Positions 6,197 to 11,323 of a stretch of DNA of 11,323 nt are shown piece after piece. How positions within the stretch are numbered: the first letter of the stretch is position 1; the number at the start of each line of letters is the position of its first letter. Source of the DNA: Oscillospiraceae bacterium (GTDB lineage: Bacteria; Bacillota; Clostridia; Oscillospirales; Oscillospiraceae); contig JAQUZL010000062.1 in the NCBI GenBank assembly GCA_028691385.1, forward strand, positions 1 to 11,323. The letters run 5' to 3'. Below the pieces are notes generated by a model. That model saw nothing but the letters and a program-made list of their open reading frames with translations, was not told the DNA's origin and did no database searches. The translations under genes were made by a program, and so were the position numbers.

Positions 6197-7012
6197 ATGG
6201 ACACAAGACCCATTGGGGTGTTTGATTCCGGCCTTGGCGGCCTGACTGCGGTGCGGCAGCTGATGCGTCAACTGCCGGGCGAGGATATTATATATTTTGG
6301 CGATACCGGCCGGGTGCCATACGGCGTGCGTTCGGCGGAAACCATTCAGCGCTATGTTCGGCAGGATATTCACTTTTTGCTGCAGTTTCATATCAAGGCA
6401 ATCATGATTGCCTGCAACACGGCTGACGCCATTGCCCGCGAAGCGGTTGCCGGGGATTATCCCGTGCCGATTTATGGCGTGACGGGCGCGGCCGGCCGTG
6501 CCGCCGTGCACGCATCTAAAAATGGAAAGATCGGCCTGATTGCAACGCCGGCAACGGTGGATTCCGGAATTTTCAAGAAAATCATCGGCGCGCTGCAGCC
6601 ACGCGCGCAGGTGATGAGTGTGGCGTGCCCGCTGCTGGTGCCCTTGGTGGAAAATGGCCGCGTTGCCCGCGGCGATATGGTGATTGAAACCGTCATCGCC
6701 GAGTACTTAAAGCCGTTGCGGGACTGGGGCTGCGACACCCTGGTGCTGGGCTGCACCCATTATCCGCTCCTCAGCGCGCCGATTGCCGCGTACATGGGCA
6801 CGGACGTGACACTGATCGACTCCGGTCGGGAGGCAGCGCAGACGGTTGCAGCGCAGTTGGCGGACAGCGCGCTGCTCAATGCGCCGGAGCATCTTGGCAA
6901 GACAAAATTTTACGTCAGCGATTCCCCGGCGGGCTTTGAAAAGCTGGCGTCGCTCTTTTTGCAGCGGCCGGTCGAGGGCGCGGTGGAGCAAATTAACATC
7001 GAGGCCTACTAA
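6197..7012 (+). CDS. murI: Glutamate racemase
   Basis: Interconverts L- and D-glutamate without cofactor, supplying D-Glu for peptidoglycan; cytoplasmic. 271 residues, normal length. Motifs: FDSGLGG (9-15, Asp10), GDTGRVPYG (35-43), CNTA with catalytic Cys73 (73-76) and LGCTHYPL with catalytic Cys186 and His188. The ATG lies one base after the ddl stop (TAA-T-ATG), so the genes are co-transcribed and probably translationally coupled. Two D-amino-acid enzymes of wall synthesis side by side make functional sense. No truncation or missing catalytic residue is visible. Confidence 0.96.
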   Translation: MDTRPIGVFDSGLGGLTAVRQLMRQLPGEDIIYFGDTGRVPYGVRSAETIQRYVRQDIHFLLQFHIKAIMIACNTADAIAREAVAGDYPVPIYGVTGAAGRAAVHASKNGKIGLIATPATVDSGIFKKIIGALQPRAQVMSVACPLLVPLVENGRVARGDMVIETVIAEYLKPLRDWGCDTLVLGCTHYPLLSAPIAAYMGTDVTLIDSGREAAQTVAAQLADSALLNAPEHLGKTKFYVSDSPAGFEKLASLFLQRPVEGAVEQINIEAY

Positions 7013-7028
7013 CATCCGGGAGGAACAC

Positions 7029-7457
7029 ATGGAAGCATTGATTTCAATCAAAGGAACACAGACCTATGAAGATCAGGAGCCGGAGCACATGGAGCTGGTG
7101 ACCGAGGGAACTTACGATTTTCAGAAGAACCGCATCCGCATCGGCTACGAGGAAACCGAAATGACCGGCATGGAGGGCGTGACCACGACCTTTGAAATCC
7201 GGCCGGACAGCGTCACCTTGCAGCGCAGCGGCGCGGTCATATCGAAAATGGTATTTCGCAATGGGGAACGGATGGACTCTCTGTATGATATGGGCTTTGG
7301 CGCACTGCTCATGACGGTCTGCGGGAAAAAAATCGCGGCCGAGCTGGGTAAGGAAGGCGGCAAGCTGGAACTGGAATATGACATCGAAGTGGAGCACGCG
7401 GCCAAGGGCACAAATCGCTATTTGATTGAAGTGCATCCGAAAAAAACAGTGCAGTAA
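7029..7457 (+). CDS. DUF1934 / YwiB-family protein
   Basis: 142 residues, matching my recollection of the DUF1934 (YwiB) family, small predicted beta-barrel proteins of unknown function. The start is ATG 7029, with GGAGG 5 bases upstream and 16 bases after the murI stop. The open frame extends upstream through murI, but that part is only a shadow. Features: a MEALISIKGTQTY beginning, then alternating strands such as FEIRPDSVTLQRSG, SLYDMGFGALLMTV and LELEYDIEVEHAA, and no membrane segment. Family members commonly lie directly upstream of argS, for example ywiB-argS in Bacillus subtilis. Here argS is about 2.2 kb away on the opposite strand. The gene ends the ddl operon and is followed by a repeat and a strong terminator. 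Confidence 0.85.
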   Translation: MEALISIKGTQTYEDQEPEHMELVTEGTYDFQKNRIRIGYEETEMTGMEGVTTTFEIRPDSVTLQRSGAVISKMVFRNGERMDSLYDMGFGALLMTVCGKKIAAELGKEGGKLELEYDIEVEHAAKGTNRYLIEVHPKKTVQ

Positions 7458-7466
7458 AAAATGCCG

Positions 7467-7483
7467 CACAGCTGTGCAATGCC
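7467..7483 (+). repeat. 17-bp inverted repeat, left copy
   Basis: CACAGCTGTGCAATGCC, 9 bases after the DUF1934 stop codon. The exact reverse complement occurs at 8824-8840. The first ten bases, CACAGCTGTG, are themselves palindromic. The pair encloses the amidohydrolase gene. Confidence 0.75.
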
Positions 7484-7510
7484 AGTCAGTTCAGTGCTTT
7501 CGCGCACAAA

Positions 7511-7542
7511 ATAAATACCACCTCATAATTGAGGTGGTATTT
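7511..7542 (+). terminator. Terminator of the ddl-murI-DUF1934 operon (bidirectional)
   Basis: AAATACCACCTCA (7511-7523) pairs perfectly with TGAGGTGGTATTT (7528-7540), 13 bp with a TAAT loop, and the T-run continues to 7542. On the minus strand the hairpin is followed by ATTTTG, so it can also end transcripts of the convergent amidohydrolase gene. Confidence 0.88.
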
Positions 7543-7702
7543 TTGCTATCCTACGAACCATTCAACATCTACGCCATTATACGCGAAACCAGCAATGATT
7601 TTCCTTTCGTGCAGTTGTTTTCCTCAAATCCAACCGGTACGCTTCGGTAGCGAACGCCGTTTTAGAACAATCAGGCAAAATTCAATTAGCTCCGGCCAAT
7701 CG

Positions 7703-8530
7703 TTACAGCTTCAATAACCGAGCCAAATTTAACCCAAGAATTTGTTCCCGCTCGGCCAGAGAAATTTGCATCTGCGAAATCTGTTGAATGGTCTGTTCCA
7801 GTGACTGCTTTCCATAGGGCGTATCGGAACCCATCAGCAGATGTCCTGCTCCAAACTGTTTATATGCCAGCATGGCTCGTTCTTGTGACACAAAATAGAA
7901 ATTAGATAAGTCAAAATAGGTATTTTCAAAATACTGTTTTTCCTCCCGCATAAACAGCTCGACACCATACAGATGCCCTATCACCATGATTGCTTTCGGG
8001 TGCTTGCGTATAAACACAATCAGTCTGTCTACTTGCGCCAGGTCACGGATGTGGACAAATACGGGAATTTCCTTCTCAGACGCCCACTCGACTGTTTTGG
8101 TAAAAAATACATCCTCAAAATCGAACTTCTCCCAACACTGGTGAAATTTCACGGCGTCAAAGCGCATCCGCTCATAATCTTGCTGTACGTTTTCCCAATT
8201 TTCCCGTGTGACCCAGTAGCACTGCTTGACACGATTTGGCAATGCACATTTGAGCTGATAGACATATTCGTTTCCCTTGGGGATTTGCTTGATTGCCCCA
8301 ATTAGAGAAATCATTCGGCTGGTAATGCGGTTGTTCCTACTCACCACATCCCCCAGCGGATTTCGTTGGGCTAAATTTTTCAGTCGATAGGTCGTCTTAC
8401 TGCCATACTGTCCGGGTGTCAAAAGGACAGTATCTACATTTGCGGCAGACAGCTTCTGCTCGATGGCCTTCGCCGTCAGATATTCGCCGCAGGCATGCGC
8501 GTGTCCGTCTATCATGATTTTCTCATTCAT
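7703..8530 (-). CDS. Metal-dependent hydrolase, amidohydrolase-2 type
   Basis: 275 residues with the pattern of the amidohydrolase_2 TIM-barrel family, cytoplasmic hydrolases or decarboxylases with a catalytic metal. Visible ligand candidates are HAH (His10, His12) after strand 1, His130 in VKFHQCW, His160 in VFVHIRD, His186 in VIGHLYG and Asp236 in LLMGSDTPYG. The substrate is not recognisable. The start is ATG 8530-8528 with GAGGTG about 8 bases upstream. An alternative Met six residues in lies nearer the HAH motif and has no better site. The gene is markedly AT-richer than its neighbours (21 of 60 G/C at 7861-7920). It is bracketed by a 17-bp inverted repeat and sits between DUF1934 and the argS block, which suggests insertion. 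No partner enzymes lie beside it. Confidence 0.82.
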   Translation of the reverse strand: MNEKIMIDGHAHACGEYLTAKAIEQKLSAANVDTVLLTPGQYGSKTTYRLKNLAQRNPLGDVVSRNNRITSRMISLIGAIKQIPKGNEYVYQLKCALPNRVKQCYWVTRENWENVQQDYERMRFDAVKFHQCWEKFDFEDVFFTKTVEWASEKEIPVFVHIRDLAQVDRLIVFIRKHPKAIMVIGHLYGVELFMREEKQYFENTYFDLSNFYFVSQERAMLAYKQFGAGHLLMGSDTPYGKQSLEQTIQQISQMQISLAEREQILGLNLARLLKL

Positions 8531-8598
8531 GCGTATTTCACCTCAAAATGGAAACGTCCAATTCTCCTTAGCCGCCTAATGCGACCGAAGCGAAACGT

Positions 8599-8607
8599 AT
8601 TGTATCA
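8599..8607 (-). promoter_or_regulatory. Candidate extended -10 promoter of the amidohydrolase gene
   Basis: On the minus strand TGATACAAT: TGN followed by TACAAT (5 of 6 to consensus). The best -35 candidates at 16-18 bases are poor. The implied 5' leader is about 60 bases. Confidence 0.4.
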
Positions 8608-8632
8608 CAATTCAAAGATATGGTATAAAATT

Positions 8633-8644
8633 GTTTTCGAAAAC
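8633..8644. repeat. Perfect 12-bp palindrome upstream of the amidohydrolase promoter
   Basis: GTTTTCGAAAAC reads the same on both strands. It begins 25 bases upstream of the candidate extended -10 element, where an operator or activator site could sit. Function unknown. Confidence 0.45.
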
Positions 8645-8734
8645 CTTGATTCTTAAATCATCTGTTTTGGAGCATTGCGATCATAATGCTTGACTATGGC
8701 ATACTTGCTCCGAGCCATGCCGCAAACATTGCCG

Positions 8735-8796
8735 AAAAAATAAAGCCGCGCACAATCACGCCCCTGCTGACGGGGAATCCCGTTATTGTGCGCGGC
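8735..8796 (-). terminator. Terminator downstream of the membrane protein gene
   Basis: On the minus strand GCCGCGCACAAT (8796-8785) pairs perfectly with ATTGTGCGCGGC (8756-8745), 12 bp. The 28-base interior can itself fold (CCCC/GGGG, or ACGGG/CCCGT). It is followed by TTTATTTTTT (8744-8735). It stands 51 bases after the membrane gene stop and probably ends the argS-membrane protein transcript. Confidence 0.85.
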
Positions 8797-8823
8797 GCAT
8801 GTCAATCCCGTCCTTAATTTAAG

Positions 8824-8840
8824 GGCATTGCACAGCTGTG
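8824..8840 (-). repeat. 17-bp inverted repeat, right copy
   Basis: GGCATTGCACAGCTGTG on the plus strand, so CACAGCTGTGCAATGCC on the minus strand, 7 bases after the membrane gene's TAA. It is an exact match to 7467-7483 with the same placement relative to the upstream stop codon. Flanking bases differ. Confidence 0.75.
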
Positions 8841-8847
8841 AGGTATT

Positions 8848-9585
8848 TTATTTGGTGCATTGCTGCCCTGCTTGCGCCTTGGCGCTGCGGCAGAGCGCGT
8901 CTTGGCAGCTTGCGCAGCGCAGCGCGGCATTGCTGCCCTCCCAAAACCGTTCCGGATGGCGGAAGAACCGAATTTCCCAGCATAGAAAATCTAAAATCGC
9001 AAGGCTCAATAGAGAACTGCCGAAAAATCCGGGCACAAACAGCAGGGGACTGACCATCATCAGGTGATCCCAGTTGAAAATGCGGCAGGTGCTGCAGCAG
9101 CGATTTTTCATCAGCAGCGTCTGAAAGGGACACCAGAACAGGACGCAAACAAGGTCGCCCACATAAAACAGGACGCATAAAACCAGCAGCTCCGCACTTT
9201 CCAGCAGGCCGGCGCGCGCGGCAAGACCGGCGGCTGCGGTGACGGCAGTCCACAGCAGAAAGACAAGCACCGCGCGCAGCGTGCTTTGCCGCACAAAATC
9301 CCGCAGTGCCGCCGCGTCATACTGCGCCGGACGGAAATAGCGGCCAAACTGCTTTTCCGAGCCGAGAAGAAAGTGATGACCGCAGGGAATCAGCTGCATC
9401 ACCATGTCCGCGCACCAGATGAGCCACAGCAGATGCAGGGCACTGGGCCGAGCAAAAAATTGCCCGGCCTGCAGAACGGAAAATGCGTCGCGTTTTGCAG
9501 CATACAGCCAGATGACGGCGAAAAAGATCGCCATTCGGCAGGCGAATCGAACCCAATAGACCCGATGCATGGTGGATTTTTTCAT
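8848..9585 (-). CDS. Cysteine-rich integral membrane protein of unknown function
   Basis: 245 residues from ATG 9585-9583, chosen because GAGG lies 5 bases upstream; a TTG at 9600 would add five residues. About five hydrophobic segments: ~11-30, ~50-67, ~103-124, ~132-158 and ~176-203. The conserved-looking features are CGHH (68-71), 'WCPFQTLLMKNRCCSTCRIFNWD' split around 151-173, WE (203-204), HPERF (210-214) and a C-terminal C-x2-C-x4-C (224, 227, 232). The paired Cys-x2-Cys sites could bind a metal or form a redox pair at a membrane face. I believe similar unnamed proteins occur in other Clostridia, but know no function. It follows argS on the same strand, after a 14-bp hairpin and probably in one transcript. 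Confidence 0.83.
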   Translation of the reverse strand: MKKSTMHRVYWVRFACRMAIFFAVIWLYAAKRDAFSVLQAGQFFARPSALHLLWLIWCADMVMQLIPCGHHFLLGSEKQFGRYFRPAQYDAAALRDFVRQSTLRAVLVFLLWTAVTAAAGLAARAGLLESAELLVLCVLFYVGDLVCVLFWCPFQTLLMKNRCCSTCRIFNWDHLMMVSPLLFVPGFFGSSLLSLAILDFLCWEIRFFRHPERFWEGSNAALRCASCQDALCRSAKAQAGQQCTK

Positions 9586-9598
9586 CGTTACCTCAATC

Positions 9599-9636
9599 AA
9601 AGGCTGCGGCAGCGCGATGCGCCTGCCGCAGCCTTT
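9599..9636 (-). terminator. 14-bp hairpin between argS and the membrane protein gene
   Basis: AAAGGCTGCGGCAG / CTGCCGCAGCCTTT, 14 perfect pairs (9599-9612 and 9623-9636), with a 10-base loop that can add 3 more pairs. It starts 2 bases after the argS stop. Only TTTGATTG follows on the minus strand, so it is a weak or partial terminator. It may instead be an RNA stability or processing element. Its end is 4 bases from the next gene's Shine-Dalgarno site. Confidence 0.6.
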
Positions 9637-9638
9637 CG

Positions 9639-11323
9639 TTACATTTTTTCCGGCGCGGAGAAGCCCAAAAGCGCCATACAGTCCTCCATGACCCGGCGCG
9701 CCAGCTCCATCAGCGCGAGATAGCCGCGCTTGCGCTGATCGTCCGGCTCCTGCAAAATGCGGGTGCCGTGATAGAACGTGTTGACCGCGCCTGCCAGCTC
9801 GTACAGATAGGCACAGATGGTGTTGGGCGCAGCGTCGCGGTAGGCCAGCTGCAGACTGCCTGTCAACCGGGTGAGCGCCAGCATCAGCGCCTTTTCTGCG
9901 TCGTTTTCCGGTGCGTGGATGGCAAGCGCAGACACATCCTGACCGTACCGGGCGAGGATGGACTTGATGCGCACCACCGTATAGAGCAGGTACGGGCCGG
10001 TGTTGCCCTCGAAGGCGGAAAAACGCTCCATGTCAAAGATGTAGTCCTTGGACGGTTGGTTGCTGAGATCGCCATATTTGAGGGCTGCCATCGCAACTTT
10101 TTCAGCGGTGTCTGCGGCCATGGCCGCGTCGACAATCTGATTTTCCTCCACCTTTTTGCGGACGGTTTGCGTGATTTCCGAAATGAGATATTCCAGACGC
10201 ATGACGCCGCCCTCGCGGGTTTTGAAAGGCTTGCCGTCAGCGCCGTTCATGGTGCCGAAGCCAAGAAATTGCAGCGCGGTTTCCGGCGGCACGATGCCTG
10301 CCTTGCGCGCAGTGCGGAACACCTGCTCAAAATGCAGGCCTTGCCGCTTGTCCACCACATAGAGAACCTTGTCCGGCTTGTAATCCTGCATCCGCTGCGT
10401 CAGCGTGGCAAGGTCGGTGGTCGCATAGAGCGCCGCGCCGTCCGCCTTGACGAGAATGCACGGCGGGATTTCCTTTTTATCGGCTTCCTCCTGCACGTCG
10501 ACGACCATTGCACCCTCGCTCTCATGCATCAAATCGCGGGACTTGACCTGTGCGAGCATGGGCTGAATATAGGGGTCGGCGTCGCTTTCCCCCTTCCAAA
10601 CGTCAAAATCGACGTTCAGCTTGGCGTAATTGCGCTTGAGATCCGCCACGGAGATACGGATAATATGCTGCCAAAGCGCGGTATAGCCGCGATCACCCTG
10701 CTGCAGGCGGAACGTGGCATCATGGGCGCGCGCGGCAAAATCGGCGTCCTGCTTGGCGCGGGCGGATGCGGCGGGGTAGATCTGCTCCAGCTCGCCAATG
10801 GTAAAGGGCGCTTCGGCGGGATAGTCGCCGGTGAAGCTTGCGTCAAAATAGGGGAGCTGCGGCTGCGCCGTACGTACCTGCTCGATAATCAGTCCCATTT
10901 GCAGACCCCAGTCGCCCATGTGGATGTCGCCGATGACCGTATTGCCAAAATAGCGGTAGATCCGCTTGATGCTCTCGCCGATGATGGCGGAGCGCAGATG
11001 CCCCACGTGCAGCGGCTTTGCCACATTGGGCCCGCCATAATCAATGACGATGGTCTGGGGCTGGGCGGGCAGCGGCAAACCGAATTTTTCGGCGCGGCGC
11101 ATCCGATTGAGATAGTCGGCCACAAAGGCGGGAGCCAGCACAAAATTGAGAAAACCCGGCTTGACCGCTTCCACTTTTTCAAACATGGCGCAGCCCTGCA
11201 GGCGCGCGGCCACATCCTCGGCAATCATGATCGGCGCTTTGTGCGCCTGCTTGGCAGCCGGCATCGCGCCGTTGCACTGATATTCGCACAGATCCGGGCG
11301 ATTGGACACCGTGACGCTGCCAA
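9639..11323 (-). CDS. argS: Arginyl-tRNA synthetase (N-terminus beyond window edge)
   Basis: Class I synthetase that charges tRNA-Arg; cytoplasmic. The frame is open to the window edge. The first residues visible are GSVTVSNRPDLCEYQCNGAM, so about 562 residues are seen and perhaps 25-30 are missing. The GTG at 11309 is an internal Val, not the start. Features in order: N-terminal Add-1 domain (to ~11100), the HIGH-type motif HVGH in KPLHVGHLRSA (codons ~11009-10998), GDWGLQMG, the KMSKS-equivalent DGKPFKTREGG near 10230-10200, and the helical anticodon-binding domain with YTVVRI and a C-terminal ALLGFSAPEKM. The SNRPDL/YQCNGAM segment marks one of the two common bacterial variants of the N-terminal domain. 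The gene is convergent with DUF1934, its usual upstream partner. Confidence 0.95.
   Translation of the reverse strand, partial: GSVTVSNRPDLCEYQCNGAMPAAKQAHKAPIMIAEDVAARLQGCAMFEKVEAVKPGFLNFVLAPAFVADYLNRMRRAEKFGLPLPAQPQTIVIDYGGPNVAKPLHVGHLRSAIIGESIKRIYRYFGNTVIGDIHMGDWGLQMGLIIEQVRTAQPQLPYFDASFTGDYPAEAPFTIGELEQIYPAASARAKQDADFAARAHDATFRLQQGDRGYTALWQHIIRISVADLKRNYAKLNVDFDVWKGESDADPYIQPMLAQVKSRDLMHESEGAMVVDVQEEADKKEIPPCILVKADGAALYATTDLATLTQRMQDYKPDKVLYVVDKRQGLHFEQVFRTARKAGIVPPETALQFLGFGTMNGADGKPFKTREGGVMRLEYLISEITQTVRKKVEENQIVDAAMAADTAEKVAMAALKYGDLSNQPSKDYIFDMERFSAFEGNTGPYLLYTVVRIKSILARYGQDVSALAIHAPENDAEKALMLALTRLTGSLQLAYRDAAPNTICAYLYELAGAVNTFYHGTRILQEPDDQRKRGYLALMELARRVMEDCMALLGFSAPEKM

Larger units (their letters stand above)
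8531..8847. other. Gene-free stretch between the amidohydrolase and membrane protein genes
   Basis: 317 bases with no supported gene. From left to right it holds the amidohydrolase leader and candidate -10 (8599-8607), a 12-bp palindrome (8633-8644), an unexplained AT-rich part (8645-8734), the large terminator of the membrane gene (8735-8796) and the right copy of the 17-bp repeat (8824-8840). Confidence 0.7.

Noticed and set aside
6846..7028. N-terminal extension of the DUF1934 frame into murI
   Set aside because: This part overlaps murI in another frame. A good Shine-Dalgarno site and ATG at 7029 give the family's normal length.
7543..7702. Possible remnant gene in the gap; a minus-strand frame reading ERKIIAGFAYNGVDVEWFVG before a stop
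   Set aside because: Only about 25 codons are open, upstream stops are present and no family is recognised; likely chance.
7638..8595. 9-bp inverted match CGCTTCGGT / ACCGAAGCG around the amidohydrolase gene
   Set aside because: A 9-mer pair is expected by chance in 11 kb; only the 17-bp pair is notable.
8857..8939. 13-base direct repeat GCATTGCTGCCCT (8857-8869 and 8927-8939)
   Set aside because: Both copies are inside the C-terminal coding part of the membrane gene, in different frames; most likely coincidence.
1..11323. CRISPR array, tRNA or rRNA genes, insertion sequence transposase, prophage genes
   Set aside because: No regular repeat-spacer series, no tRNA cloverleaf ending or rRNA-like tract, and no transposase or integrase motifs were found in either strand.

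Overview
The window looks like a chromosomal stretch from an anaerobic Gram-positive bacterium of the class Clostridia (low-to-medium GC, possibly Oscillospiraceae-like; this is an inference). Reasons: strong Shine-Dalgarno sites (AAAGGAGG type), near-consensus sigma-A promoters, a 4-hydroxybutyrate dehydrogenase of the Clostridium kluyveri type, a DUF1934/YwiB protein, and the ArgRS variant in which 'SNRPDL..YQCNGAM' stands near the N terminus. The core genes are GC-rich (45 of 60 bases at 5461-5520). Two accessory genes are visibly AT-richer (22 of 60 G/C at 4621-4680, 21 of 60 at 7861-7920).

Left part (1-1758, minus strand): a D-methionine/methionine ABC importer operon metN-metI, with metI cut by the window edge. 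It is preceded by a consensus promoter, a 38-codon leader peptide crowded with Met and Cys codons, and a rho-independent terminator just before metN. This has the layout of a ribosome-mediated (leader-peptide) transcription attenuator that senses methionine. It is the most interesting element here, because Firmicutes usually control such operons by S-box or T-box RNA, and the 5' leader is too short to hold either ahead of the peptide.

Middle (1986-4968): a divergent MFS transporter, then a 4-hydroxybutyrate dehydrogenase with its own strong promoter that overlaps the transporter's stop codon. Two back-to-back hairpins separate this pair from a convergent 138-residue hypothetical gene.

Cell-wall operon (5131-7457, plus strand): ddl (D-Ala-D-Ala ligase, TTG start), murI (glutamate racemase, 1 base later) and a DUF1934 gene (16 bases later), ending at a strong terminator. 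ddl and murI supply the D-amino acids of peptidoglycan.

Right part (minus strand): an AT-rich amidohydrolase-2 gene, a gene-poor gap with a strong terminator, a five-helix cysteine-rich membrane protein of unknown role, and argS (N terminus beyond the window). The membrane gene lies directly after argS across a 14-bp hairpin. A 17-bp exact inverted repeat sits just after the stop codons of the DUF1934 gene and of the membrane protein gene, flanking the amidohydrolase gene. DUF1934/ywiB commonly lies directly upstream of argS, so the separation and convergent orientation seen here suggest a local rearrangement.
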